In this document: piece after piece, positions 36,981 to 48,276 of the stretch
How the letters are laid out: each line of letters opens with the position of its first letter
Position numbering within the stretch: the stretch's first letter is position 1
NCBI RefSeq assembly: GCF_030272615.1
Contig: NC_081407.1
Location: 318,212,456 to 318,276,455 of the forward strand
Origin: Cryptomeria japonica
Taxonomy: Eukaryota; Streptophyta; Pinopsida; Cupressales; Cupressaceae
DNA: 64,000 bases
Direction: 5' to 3'
Notes under the pieces: model-generated
What the model saw: the letters and a program-made list of their open reading frames with translations, nothing else
Database searches by the model: none
What the model was told of the DNA's origin: nothing
Program-made: the position numbers and the translations under genes

Positions 36981-37716
36981 TTATGCCTTTAGGGTATACT
37001 GGTAAGCCTCTTCAACACTCTCCAATTTGATCAAACTGAGTTCATCTTGTATAGACATCCGCAATCCATTCAAATATCTTGCAACTTGTTCAACTTCATC
37101 ATCAACATGTCCAGATCTGATATTCAACTTGTAAAATGCTTTGGTGTACTCCTTCACACTAGATTCCTTCTGTCTCAAATTTTTGCAACTTCCGAAACAT
37201 ATCAACTTGATAATTTGCTGACACAAACTTTGACTTCAACTTAGCAATCATCCGATCCCATGTCTTAATTTTCTCGTTACCTCTTCTTTGTCTATCAACT
37301 TGCAAATGCTCCCACCAAAGAGATGCATGACCTTTCAACCGAGTACATGCATATTTCACCGTCCTCTCTTCTGCAGTGTTTTCAAAATTAAAATACTTCT
37401 CCATCTCTGAGATCCTATCCATCAATTCATCTGAATCTAACTTCCCATCATATTTTGGTGGGGTGAAATGAGGTTTAGTATTCGCCCTACTCAAAACCCT
37501 CAAAAACCTTTCCTCATCCTGATCAACTGCCGATATGTTTGCTTGTTTTGTCAAGGCTTCTTCTCCTTCATCTTCACTTACACCTTCAGTATGTTGGCCT
37601 CTTCTCTGGGTTGTCTCCACGACTTCCAACTGGGCTACTATACCTCACAACATCTCCATCACAACAAGGTTTGCATTCCCATGCGCTCCACCATTCCTAG
37701 CTCTTCTTCGCGCCAT
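36981..37716 (-). pseudogene. Gypsy gag (capsid) with stop and frameshift
   Basis: A start ATG at 37,714-37,716 begins MARRRARNGG. An in-frame TGA lies at 37,645-37,647. The frame then continues to 37,159 through the retrotransposon Gag core (RLKGHASLWWEHL and WDRMIAKLKSKF). Near 37,185 the frame shifts, and the rest of the capsid domain (VKEYTKAFYKL, VARYLNGLR, YQYTLKA) lies in the next frame to 36,981. Gag forms the particle in which reverse transcription occurs. It is clearly inactivated here. Confidence 0.82.
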
Positions 37717-37810
37717 CATTCATACTAGTCCTTTGCAGTTGCAGGTTGGATCCGCAATCCACCACCCTACAACAAAATTTCAGGACACTCAACCTCCAGA
37801 ATAAAACTTC

Positions 37811-37822
37811 GCTTTGATACCA
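37811..37822 (-). other. Primer-binding site
   Basis: The minus strand reads TGGTATCAAAGC, two bases from the LTR edge. It is the tRNA-Met type with A for G at position 9. Confidence 0.88.
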
Positions 37823-37824
37823 CT

Positions 37825-38555
37825 TGAAGCAGTCACTGGTGAGGAGGGACCTCAAAGAGATCAATTTGGACCGGTCAGCAAGAGTAAACACAACGAAAAC
37901 ACAAAGATATGATGGAGGCAATGCAGAACAGATTGTTTTATTGCATGAAAATTGATTACAACCAACTGGTAACAACCAGGACCTTGAATCTTGAGATCTA
38001 TCTTCTACGCATAGTCTAGCTACTTGATTCTCTGATTGATTACTTTATAATGCACAATTACAATTATATATATCGATCCAAAGGATCTAGTTGGCCCAAA
38101 AGGGATCAAAACCCGAAAGACCTAACATGCAATATAAACAAGGTCGACCTTCACCAAGAGATTCCTTCAAAAAATCCAAAGGATGAAAAGTAGATTGTGG
38201 GAAAAGGTCGACCACACGCCAAGGAACATTGAAATCAACGCTCAAGGCTCCGCAAGCTTCGGAAGGGGTTCCAGTAGATCACCAAAAATAGGTCCAGGCA
38301 ACCGATAACAAGAACTACCAATCGGTCAAGGAAATTGATAGCGATATCTTGCCGAAAAATGATCCAAATGCGACATGGTCTAAAATCAAGAAAGATGATC
38401 AAGTCTTCAAGTAGAATCCAACTCCACAGGATCTGGTGAGCCAAAACCGGGACACACAGAAAGGAAAACTAAAACTGCAAACAAAAAGCAAAATAGAAAG
38501 GAAACTATTTTTGGTTGATGCAAGATTGCTATGAACCAGGGATGCCCCTGCATCA
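37825..38555 (-). repeat. 5' LTR (right), 731 bp
   Basis: Forward it starts tgaagcagtcactgg and ends cctgcatca, then the aactt duplication. It aligns with 32,304-33,166 apart from the missing block and the short TA run. Confidence 0.9.
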
Positions 38556-38560
38556 AACTT

Positions 38561-38911
38561 CCTCATATTTTATATGCACTACCTATGCTCAAATTTTGGG
38601 TAGATGTCTCCAATGCTTTTCTTGGTGCTATTATCTTGATGGTGGAAAATGGTAATTAGGCCCAATTGATTGATTACAAAGATCTTCCATTCAATTTTAG
38701 AAGACATTTTTCTCTCAAGCACCTCACTTTGAATTGCTCCTACCCTCATTGCTTGGAGATGGATGCAACTACTTGGTGCAAAAATGACCTCATTGAACAC
38801 TTCATAATGGAAGATTCTATCTTTGAGGGTGATGTATCTCTTAAGATATTTGTAAGGGTGGACCACATTATGGATGTGGAGGCATTTGCCTTTATGCACC
38901 TTCCTCTTTAG
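38561..38911 (+). pseudogene. Possible LINE ORF1 (DUF4283/zinc-knuckle-like) fragment
   Basis: A plus-strand frame, broken by one TAG at about 38,657, reads LKFWVDVSNAFLGAI then IDYKDLPFNFRRHFSLKHL. This resembles the plant LINE ORF1 segment in which a FW..(V/I)..A..G block precedes LPFxCxxC..xGH, but two of the expected cysteines are missing. The Gypsy element inserted directly at its left side. An unrelated decayed gene cannot be excluded. Confidence 0.35.
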
Positions 38912-40338
38912 TTAGCGAAACTCTAGTATCAACTAATGTTTTCCCCCTGTTAGGTCAAATGTAGTTGCTCCTTCTATGATGTGTGATTCCCTTATTGCAT
39001 ACGATGGTGGCTCCCATATTTTGGTGGTCTTAATGTCATATATGATTGTACCTATGTCCTCATAGTTTGAAGGGTTGATGCTAGATTACGTCCACCCTTA
39101 ATCAATTGATTTGAATAATAAATTGTCTTACATGTTTCTTCAAAGGAGGAAGAGGGATCTTCCTAGTTTCTATTTTGCATGCTTAGATTTTAAGGGTGTA
39201 TAACTGACTAGATTAGGATATAACATTGTGTAGTTATTGACCTATTATCTTGGGTTTTAGATTCCTATTTTTTTGGTCTTGACTTGTTCGTTTTGCTAGT
39301 GCTTAACTATCTCTTTGCTAATTGATTTAACTTTTTTTATCTCATATCTCGTGGGTCACGATATTCATGTCACTTGACATATTTTATAAAAAGTTTGGAC
39401 CATTTCAAAAACCCAAATTTTACTCTTATAAAAAATATGCATACAATTTTTAGCTTGAATAGATATATTCGCAAAAAAAAAATATAACCTTAAATTCTAT
39501 TATGAAATAGATGTTTTGAATATAATAAAAAATCATTTATAATTGCAAATTGAAAATAGATTTTATAATTTTTGTATGCATATGGTTAATAATTATCTTT
39601 AATTTTTTAATTGTAAATTACAATTATTTCTATCATTAGTCTATGCTTTGTTGGGTTGTCACTCTATATAGGCATGGAATTGAAAAGCTCAATTTAAAGT
39701 ATTATGTATATTTTTTTGGTGTTAAATATAATTTCAACATATTATTGATCATAATTATTTTAAAGATTTTAAGATCTTAATGCCAAGATACATGGAACAA
39801 ATAAAATTTCATCATCCATCATGTGATCTTAAAACTATAATTATTTACACTTATGATTATTAGATTCTTATATTATTTATTTATTATTAAAATTACAGTA
39901 GCAACAATAATCTTGAAAAAATTTGCTATAGCCAAACATTATTTTTCAAATATAAACATATATAAAAAAGATGAACTAGTGTCATTTATAGACCTCCAAT
40001 CACTTTCTTATATTTGGATCTACCTTGCCCTTTGTCTTTGAAGATGATATGGTGACTTCTAATGATATTAGTATGAAAATTTAGAGAACACAATACCCAT
40101 TTCTTGTATTACTTAACATTTCCATCGCTCATCATGGAAAGAGGTGTTTAGTTTTTTAATATTATTTAAGTAATGTAAACATGTTTAAAGTAAAAATGTA
40201 CAATTAATTTTTTAATTTAAATATATATTATTTTTTATTGTTTAATATTTTAAATTAAATTATATATACATTTGATTCTATTTTTTAATCATATTTAAAT
40301 TGAACATATAGTATGGCTTAAAAAAGTTATACATTATT
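38912..40338. other. AT-rich stretch without gene
   Basis: Very AT-rich, with many short homopolymer and ATTT tracts. No domain or element terminus recognised. Confidence 0.4.
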
Positions 40339-40689
40339 TCAATCTAAATTAATTTTTTTTGGATCGGTAATAATTATATTTTATTAGTTAAGACTAAAAG
40401 GTACATCTACATCAAAATTTCCAAAAACAAACCACTTCTCCAAACCACCCACAAAAACCATCCAAACCTCCCATCTAAAACCATAGTTTCCCAAAACAGT
40501 ATACCACTCAAACCCTACCCCACCCCCACATCATCAACAGCAAAAGTTCATCATTACATCATGCCAATAAAAAATCTGGCCGAATTGTTCAAATCGTTTA
40601 TAACATAAAACGAAAAATTCAAGTTTTTCAAATAAAATTCTATCTAAACAAAGCGAGGCGCCCAAAAGTACCCTGATCCAGGGAATTCC

Positions 40690-41415
40690 TTATCTCTCTT
40701 TCTTCACAGTTGCTCCAGCCGAGGCATGTGAGTCTCCAGTTGTCCTTTCTGCACCTTCAACCGCTAACCCATGTGAATTCGATCCTCCTGTCACGTCACC
40801 AAACCCACCAGCCACACCACCCACTACACCCTGCCTTGCCAATTCTGCCGATAGCTATCTCGTAATCGGCCTCCTGCATCTCATCTCTTCCACCATCCTC
40901 ACCTTCCCACCCCACTGACGAATTACATCTTCGATTTCTATTATCTGGGCACAGACCACGAGCCCTTCCTAGCCTCGTCTCGCATCATCCCTAAAACGGA
41001 CTCGAGCTTCCTTGCAACGACAAAGGAATTGGATTCGAGAGTGCCTCACCCGCAAATCCACATTTTCCTCTAGGATTTCGTTAGAGAGATTGAAGCCCCA
41101 ACCCGACACGACCCATTCCAATAAGGACTCCATATTTAATAGATACTCCTGTGAAATGATCTTCTTTAGAACTTTTCTCACATCCGCGTATGAGTAGCCC
41201 AACTCCAATCCCCAAGCCATGATGAGAGAGTAAATGTTTGCTCTGCATCTATATCTATGGCCGATAACCGCCATCTCCTCACCTAGGACCAATTGAATTG
41301 CCTTAAAAAACAACGGGTCTTTTGCAAGAAACATCTTCTCGAGCTTTTTCAGTGGGATGGGTCCCCAAAAAGCTGGCATTAGCTTGGAGGACTGTAGAGT
41401 AAAATTTGCTTCCAT
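40690..41415 (-). pseudogene. Unknown ORF downstream of LINE RNase H, two in-frame TAG
   Basis: From an ATG at 41,413-41,415 (MEANFTLQSSKLMPAFWGP) one frame runs about 242 codons to a TAA at 40,690-40,692. It is interrupted only by TAG codons at 40,969-40,971 and 40,855-40,857. The first 148 codons are fully open and contain IRKVLKK-type basic and hydrophobic stretches and a cysteine-containing FLCRCKEARVRFRDD segment. The tail is glycine/alanine-rich (VVGGVAGGFGDVTGG) and ends KKER. I do not recognise a family. Sitting between RNase H and the poly(A) tail, it is either an element gene, a transduced host sequence or the remnant of one. Confidence 0.5.
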
Positions 41416-41693
41416 TTTGGTGTTCGTAGGAAAAAAAATTGCAGAGAAAATTCTGACGAGGTCTGTCAAAACCAGTTACCTTCACCAACTTACATACTAT
41501 TCTCATTAAATGCACAAGAATACCAGAAATAGAATTAAAAGTAACACACTCCACCATCGTCGCCATTTCAAAAAGCATTCCACCATAAATGCGCATTAAT
41601 ACACGACCTTACTCATATGAAATACTGACCGACATACATGAAATTTAAAATTGTAGGCGTACCAACTTGGCAGGAAACCTTAACTCCATCTCA

Positions 41694-42155
41694 CTATGTC
41701 TTATTTACAATCGCGATCTCACACGCTTCATTTGAAAGGCCGTCAACAATGACATTTCCTCCTCTTTTCACATGAGAGATACAAAAGTCTTGGAAAGATT
41801 TAAGCTTTCCACTAATAATGTGTATGTATTTATTCAACTTCCAACACGATGTATTGCCTTTGATCAAAGCATTGACTACAATTTGGGAGTCACCCTCCAG
41901 ATGTACCTTCGTTGCCTTCATGTTTACTGCCAGATCAATTGCAAGTAAAGTCGCTTGAGCCTCCGCCTCATTATTGGTTCCATCTTGAAGCCTTCTTACA
42001 CCCGTGAAGAGGATCTTCTCTTCATCATCACATGCCACACATCCCACACCTGAAGTCCCTGGATTACCTTTTGAGGCCCCATTGAAATTTATTTTCACCC
42101 ACCCCTTCTCCAGTTTTGACCATTTCACCATCTTCCCATCAATGGAAGCACACAA
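41694..42155 (-). pseudogene. LINE RNase H domain with catalytic substitution
   Basis: A 153-codon frame beginning just inside the truncated 5' end of the insertion. RNase H landmarks are GWVKINFNGASKGNPG, NNEAEAQATLLAI, HLEGDSQIVVNAL and GNVIVDGLSNEA. The first catalytic Asp (NFDG in related proteins) is Asn here; the Glu and second Asp are kept. It is shorter than a LINE ORF2, with no RT upstream. Confidence 0.75.
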
Positions 42156-42198
42156 AGGATTAACCTCGGGGAACCCATGAATGGGTCAATCTAATAAT

Positions 42199-43560
42199 AT
42201 GAGTTTAAACTATATGAGTTTTAAGCTAAAAATGGTGTAAGTAATTTTTAAAAAATTAGATTAATATAAGTTCTTATTGTTCAATTTTTTATATCAAATA
42301 TTATATACATTGCCTTATACTTTCTTATCACTTTAAATTATAAAACTTACATTATCTTTTAATTGCTACTTTAGAACAAAATAAAATGTATACAATATTG
42401 GTAAAAAAAAAAACTCACTTGCAATTGCTCTCATTATAACAGATTTAGGTATGCGAAATTAATTGCACACTATAAAATAAAAAAATAAAAAATAATCTTT
42501 AAGTTATCCTTAAAAAATAAAGATGTAACAAATCACTACAATTACAATGCCTATCTTTGGAGGTGGACAATCAATAATCAAACTTAAAACAATGGAAAAT
42601 TAGAGATCCTTACCAAGAATTTAAATTTTATTTCTGAATTTACATAACTAATAAAATGGACATTATGATTTTGGTTGGCAACATTTTTTAATGTATATGA
42701 ATAGCAACAATTTAAAAAGAGAAATTAATGTCAAATTCATTTTGCTTAAGCACAATATCACATATAAAGAAAAAAAAAGGCACTTATGAAATTCTTTCTA
42801 TGGAAAATATATATGATCTTAATTTTAATTTGAAGGGCATTGAAAAATTTAGCCACCAATTCTACCATTTTCTCCACATAATATGTGGCTATTTTGAATC
42901 TTCAAAAGAATATAATAATTAAAAAAATAGAAATAAAATTATAAAGATTAAACAAATTTTGTAAAACAAATATATAATTTCTTATTTTAACAAATCATAA
43001 ACATTATTTTCTTACCAATAACAAATATAAAAGTTAAATTCTATTGTATTATTGAAAATTGTTAAAAAAGTCTAATAAAACATACTCTACAATAAATGTT
43101 TATACAAATCAAAATTAATAAAAAGCATAGTCAACCATATATAAAACTAGATATGTCACTTGACAGGAACCAATATATCTATATTTTAAAAATATATGTA
43201 AAATATGCTGAGAGATATCTTATAATAGAAAATAATAATCTGCAAAGTCTGCCCTCTTGACATAAAAAAATAGATTTTTGTTTACGATATTTTGATGTCA
43301 TTGTAGATGCCTCTCGACATAATAAATATTCATACAAATCAAAATTAAAAAGCATACTTAAGCATCATAAAACTAAACATTTCAATATTACCTTCAGGAT
43401 ATCCTAGAGGTGCTTGTTCAATCAGTTGTGAACTTGAGGGTGGGCAAATAGACATCCAAGGTATACAACCAATTTTTAAACTGATTTTTAAAAACATCTG
43501 AACGCAGTTGTTCCGATTTTCGAATCATACCGTTCCGAGTCGTCTTGGATAAATAATAAA
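42199..43560. other. AT-rich intergenic stretch
   Basis: Extremely AT-rich sequence between the LINE-like insertion and the first exon copy. No gene, LTR or tandem array seen. Its right end presumably includes the promoter of the upstream exon 1 copy. Confidence 0.4.
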
Positions 43561-43646
43561 GAATTGAGATCCTTTTTCAGAGAAGAAAGTCTCAGACCCA
43601 GTTGAATTGAACTGCAAAATCTGTTTCGCTATTGAGGAAGGGTCTG

Positions 43647-43958
43647 ATGGGCACGATGATGGGAATCCGCAGTGCTGCAATTGCAGTGATTTTGTTTGTA
43701 GCAATGGAGTTTTGCGGGGCAACAGATACAAACGGGGTATTCAGTCCATGTGAAGACACAGTGGTGCAGAGGAAGGATGGGTTTACATTTGGTGTAGCCT
43801 TCGCGGGCAGTGGATCGTTTTACATGAACAATGTGGAGTTGTCGCCCTGTGATACGCGTTTGGCGTTGTCGTCCACGGCGTCTCAGGTGGCCGTGTTCAG
43901 GCCCCAGGTCGACCAGATTTCGCTCCTCACCATTAACACCACCAACGGCTTCTCACCG
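43647..43958 (+). CDS. Upstream duplicate first exon of an expp1-like secreted protein
   Basis: A 104-codon exon ending at a good donor (CACCG|GTATTC), with the start chosen by alignment with the other copy. The product begins MGTMMGIRSAAIAVILFV, a signal peptide of about 25 residues, followed by GVFSPCEDTVVQRKDGFTF, VELSPCDTRLALSS and VFRPQVDQISLLTINTT. It is about 70% identical to copy 2, with most changes in the signal peptide. No exons 2 or 3 occur before copy 2. It could be an alternative first exon spliced to 63,604 (intron 19.6 kb), or the orphan front of a duplicated gene. The frame is intact, which suggests it stayed under selection for some time. Confidence 0.65.
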
Positions 43959-44079
43959 GTATTCCTTTTTTTTTCTTTCCATTTACTCAGATCTGCTCTC
44001 ATAAATAGGTAAAAGAAAGAAAGAAAGATAGAAGTAAAGATTCTTAGCAATATTCTCTATCTTGTATTCTTTGCTAGAG

Positions 44080-44185
44080 GCGTTTTATTATGTTACAAAC
44101 GAAGCATACATATCTTATTTCAATAGGATTTGAATTTGTGATCTCTCTTTCAAGAACACAAGTTTTCCACTATGACCTCTTTTTC
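44080..44185 (-). repeat. SINE candidate (tRNA-related), minus strand
   Basis: The minus strand has a B-box-like ATTCAAATCCT (about 44,124-44,137) and, some 35 bases upstream, an A-box-like stretch near 44,165-44,180 (ggtcatagtggaaaac). It lies in the 1.8-kb segment unique to duplication unit 1. No poly(A) or target-site duplication established. Confidence 0.3.
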
Positions 44186-46250
44186 AGGGGCACAAGTTCT
44201 CCATGCATCTAGGTCAACTCAGGTCGTTAAGGTCAATTCTAATCATATTCCAAATGATTTGGTCAAAAAGCTCAATTCTTGGTTTTCTAGGAATTTTTTT
44301 AGAATATCATCTCAGCTCATATTTCAGGGACTCAAAATGTCATGAAATTGATATATGGCCCCTCTTTCAAGTGAACATATTAAAGATTTAAGCCTAATGA
44401 AATCCGTGTGAAGTTGTAATGATAAGTTTGATATATGTGTAGATTTAATTGTGAAGGACTTTTCATGTTCCATCATCATGATCAAGCAGTTAGAAGAGAA
44501 AAGATGATAGATCGTGGAATATCATCCAAAATATAATAATGAAAAAATCTTAGATGGTTAAATCCATAAGCATATCAAATAAAAACAAATTACAAAATTA
44601 AATTTACTATTTTTATTATGAGATCTAAAAATCATATGCTATGAAATTGATTTTCACAAATTTCATATGATTGCTAATTTTTGTCCATTAAGAACATTTT
44701 CATCATCTTTATATTTTGAAAAAGTTAGTGATAAAAAAAGAGTTTTGTTTATTGAATTTATCACTCAAGAGTGTGAGACAATACCCTTTCCTCCTTCTTT
44801 AGAACCTATATACAACCTACCTACAAAATTTTATTTTATTTTTGGATAAAAAGGGCATATTCTCATAAGCCAAAATTTGTTTCCATATTCTATGTTCTAC
44901 TTGCAACTATATTTCCTTTGGAAGCCCCTTAGAAATATTTAACTCCCTTGAGAACTTGCAAAGTTTGAGTGAATCAATCCATCCATCTTTAAATCCAATT
45001 ACAAAATTGGCCCAATAAGTTTCCTAAGCCTTGAAAGTAAGCATCGACCCAAAAGTGAAGGAGACATAAAACTATCTAACCCAAACTAAAAAAATTGAAA
45101 AGGATTGAGTAATTGGATTAAAATCTAGAAACCAAGGTTTGGCCTATAATTTTTCCCTCTAGAAGTTAGGCCCTTTTCCTAAAATATAAGATCCATCCTT
45201 TATTGATTGATGCAACATTACTAAAAACACCTTATTGCTAGGAAAATTTTCAATCTTATATTTAATATTAGAGGGTCATGATTTCAAAATCCATGCATAT
45301 ATGTTAGTAAGATTGAGCCATACATTATTGAACTTACAAATCAAATCTTTTTTAGTGACCTTTTCCTATTCAAAAGCCATCACTTTTTCTAGATTTAAGA
45401 TTGGGTGATTATCTATATGAAGTATAATATTTATACATTGCATCACTAACTTGCATCTTGACTAAAGCTATTGGATCAATATTACTTGCAAAATAGTTGT
45501 TTCCCCTTAGTTGGGCTTTGCTGATTTGCACTTTTAGTACCTCTATATCCATGAGGTGTGCCACTGACACCTTATCTATAGATCACACCCTTGTTAGATT
45601 CAAAATGTTTTTTGATGGATCAATATTTTAAGGTTAGAAGGGAAATGACTAGGGGTATTCATTTTGACAAGCTTCATGCTAAGTAAGCCCAAATGCTCAT
45701 CTATGTACTTATTTTCATGAGAACCAAGTTACTTTCCATGTATACCACATGTTTGATTTATTCTCCTTGTTTTGATGCAAGTTAACATTGTAGGATTTTT
45801 ATTTTGAGATTATAAGCTATACAACTTAAATATTATCCCACACTTATCAAAATGACTAATAATTTGGGGATGAATTCTCAAACAAGAAAAAAAATAGTCA
45901 TAATCATACAACGAATCACTCTACTTTTGTGAAATGTCAAATCTCAATATTATCAACTTTGTAGATATATAACACAAGGGTTTGTGCTATCCAATTGGGC
46001 ACTACCTATGGTATAGAAGAATATTCATGATCTAGGGTAACATGGTAGGGGTTAAGGATTGAGACGCATCAAATAAAAAATCAAATATGTATATAAGTGA
46101 CTAAAGATTAAAGTCAAAATGAGAATCTTTTAGGATCTCTTGGTATTTGTCATCTTCACTAGTCGCTTGTTCTTGTTGACTTATCCTACCATCGCAGTTG
46201 TATTTATCCATTAAAAATAACTATTTTAACTTTAGTACATTGTTGATTAA

Positions 46251-47735
46251 CCAAAAAATGCATGTATTGAATGAATAATCTACACATAGGTCTATTCTCT
46301 ATCTGTGATGCTATGTTGGTGTAAGAATGTCCATCCTCATGATGCCTCTTCTTGATTAGGGATGAAACTTACACAAAGCACAAAGAATCAAACAATGCAT
46401 TAGTTTACATGATATACACATTAAATCAACATCACACACAACACATATGCTTCAATAGATTAATACAAGACACCAATATCAACTTACAAATATATATCCA
46501 ACTATCATAAAATGAAAAATAGATGCAAATGATAATCCATAATAACATAAAATACACCAAAAAATATAAGTACATTAAAATATTAATACATTTCCTTGTC
46601 AAATCAAAATTGTTACTAGTCAAAATTTTAAATATTTGAATAGTGAAAAATGGGGAGTCACATTTAATTTGATTATATTAATTTATTAGCGTAGATAGTT
46701 TTATAACGATGAAATTTGCATAACCATAACATTTTTCGTTTGGTTTTGTGTCCATTCCGGGTGAATGACTCAATACATTTAGATTCTCAATAAATGATCT
46801 ACTCTTGTGTGAAGTTAAATTCATTTCCTTATATCATTATTCATCCATTTACATACTTACACAACGCCTTATCCATATACACCTATTCATGCATCCATTT
46901 CGACATAGTTGTTATCCACTTATATTTTACCTTTATCATCTCACAACACAATAATGTAGGTGAAAGATTAATCTTTCTCATGTGGATTTGACCCTTATTT
47001 TTAAAAAATATAAATTAAAATTTTGACCAATTGTCATCCATTAATTTCATACCTTGACAAAATAAACACATGCTTTCACGATTAATTACTACATTCCTAT
47101 ATTTAAAGGTATACAATTGTATTCATTTATTATCATTGAGATCATCAACAAATATCATTCCTTTATTTATTATCATTGAGATCATCAACAAATGTCATTC
47201 ACATTAAAGGAGCATGCTATCTACGCTTCAATTGGAACACCTAAAAATAACCTAATTTTTCATCGCTTGTCTAGTGTATTTATATATCTAAAGTTTGCTA
47301 TTTTTAAAATCATTGATATGGTCATAAAGCTTGTCTATTTTTGGAGGCGGACTTCTCATAACTTGTTCTCTACTTCTAACAACCCTCTAAAGGCATTTTT
47401 AGACATTGCCAATGTTCATAATAGAGTAGAAATTGGTGAATTGGGTGAAATAAGAAATGAAAGTCCACATTGTACCAAACTGAATTTAAAGTTGAAAAAT
47501 AAGATTTGTACTTGTAAAAAATTGACAAAATATTTTAATTGTAAGACATCAATTAATCAATTATAATCCTAAAACATCTAAGTTTCAATAGATTTATTAA
47601 ATTATTCATTTTTAAATCTAAACTAAATATATCAATCATTCTTTAACATTTATTTTTTAATAAAATTAATTATTAATTGTTATTTCCACACCTAGCATTA
47701 ATTTAATTTATGTATATCATCTTTGGATGTTTAGT
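46251..47735. other. AT-rich stretch without gene
   Basis: It contains a direct repeat of ttattatcattgagatcatcaacaaat-type sequence at about 47,128 and 47,166. One 124-codon frame (47,192-47,566) shows no domain. Confidence 0.35.
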
Positions 47736-47744
47736 AATATAGTA

Positions 47745-47915
47745 AAAACACTTGGTTGGTAAGACGACCATCAAGATTCAAATCTTCGTTGGACCACTAT
47801 ATTTTAAGTCTTTTGTCTTTGTTAAACTGACCCAGTGAAAAGTAATCCTTTGTAAATGGTCTCTCTAATTAAAACCGAACTAAAAACCAAAATTTCTCCA
47901 ATTAAAAAAAAAAAA
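47745..47915 (+). repeat. SINE candidate with poly(A) tail
   Basis: A tRNA-like head carries an A-box-like ttggttggtaag (about 47,753-47,763) and a B-box-like gattcaaatc (47,775-47,784), then about 110 bases of non-tRNA sequence and an A-run at 47,904-47,915. This layout fits a tRNA-derived SINE of about 170 bp, transcribed by RNA polymerase III and mobilised by LINE enzymes. No target-site duplication identified. Confidence 0.5.
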
Positions 47916-48188
47916 TCTATATACATAGATTTGTTTAGGCCAGATTTACAAATCTAAGTAAAAAATTTAAGATTATGGTTTATGTAAAAGGTGTTTCGTT
48001 CTTCTACAATGTCACCGAAGCCTACAATTGAAAAAAGAACGCGGCGAACTGGAGTGTAAGCACCCGGAAGTGGAACCCACAAGTTAGTTCCTAATTATTT
48101 TTAAAAACTTTTAAAAGAAAATATACAACTGTGCTCAGCCCCCTTGCTCGCTCACTATGCTTGCTTACGAAGGAGCATCAAATCAGTG

Positions 48189-48276
48189 CTGGAAAAACAA
48201 TTTCTAAAAACAATTTCTAAATCATACTTTCCCTGGAAAAACAATTTCTAAAAACAATTTCTAAATCGTACTTTCC
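48189..48276 (+). repeat. 44-bp tandem duplication upstream of exon 1
   Basis: Two 44-bp units, 48,189-48,232 and 48,233-48,276, differ at one base. They begin ctggaaaaacaatttc and lie 68-155 bases before the ATG of the expp1-like gene, in the probable promoter or 5' UTR. Copy 1 upstream lacks them. Confidence 0.9.

Larger units (their letters stand above)
32304..38555 (-). mobile_element. Full-length Ty3/Gypsy chromodomain retrotransposon, inactivated
   Basis: A 6.25-kb element with both LTRs (left 32,304-33,166, right 37,825-38,555), a 5-bp TSD aactt and a primer-binding site at 37,811-37,822. On the minus strand the order is gag, protease, reverse transcriptase, RNase H, integrase and chromodomain, which defines the chromovirus branch of Ty3/Gypsy. 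Stops and frameshifts break gag, the gag-protease junction, the RT-RNase H junction and RNase H. The integrase has lost a catalytic residue. The element can no longer move by itself. The LTRs differ by many substitutions, mainly C/T and G/A, plus length changes. Confidence 0.92.
40354..42185 (-). mobile_element. LINE-like insertion, minus strand, 5'-truncated
   Basis: A T-run at about 40,353-40,360 is the poly(A) tail of a minus-strand element. Flanking sequence tcaatctaaattaat (40,339-40,353) resembles tcaatctaataat (42,186-42,198), a likely target-site duplication with a 2-base difference. Base composition inside is clearly richer in GC than either flank. It carries an RNase H domain and, downstream of it, a second long frame. 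Boundaries rest on this near-duplication. Confidence 0.6.
43561..46250 (+). repeat. Tandem duplication unit 1 (first-exon copy 1)
   Basis: It matches unit 2 (48,270-49,275) in the 5' UTR (cagagaagaaagt), exon 1, the first ~40 bases of the intron (cagatctgctctcat) and again from about 45,780 to 46,250 (attgtaggatttt, tccaattgggca, ggttaaggattga). About 1.8 kb between 43,995 and 45,775 has no partner in unit 2. Confidence 0.75.

Noticed and set aside
47192-47566. 124-codon open frame between the duplicated exons
   Set aside because: AT-rich composition, no recognisable domain and no splice-compatible relation to the expp1-like gene.
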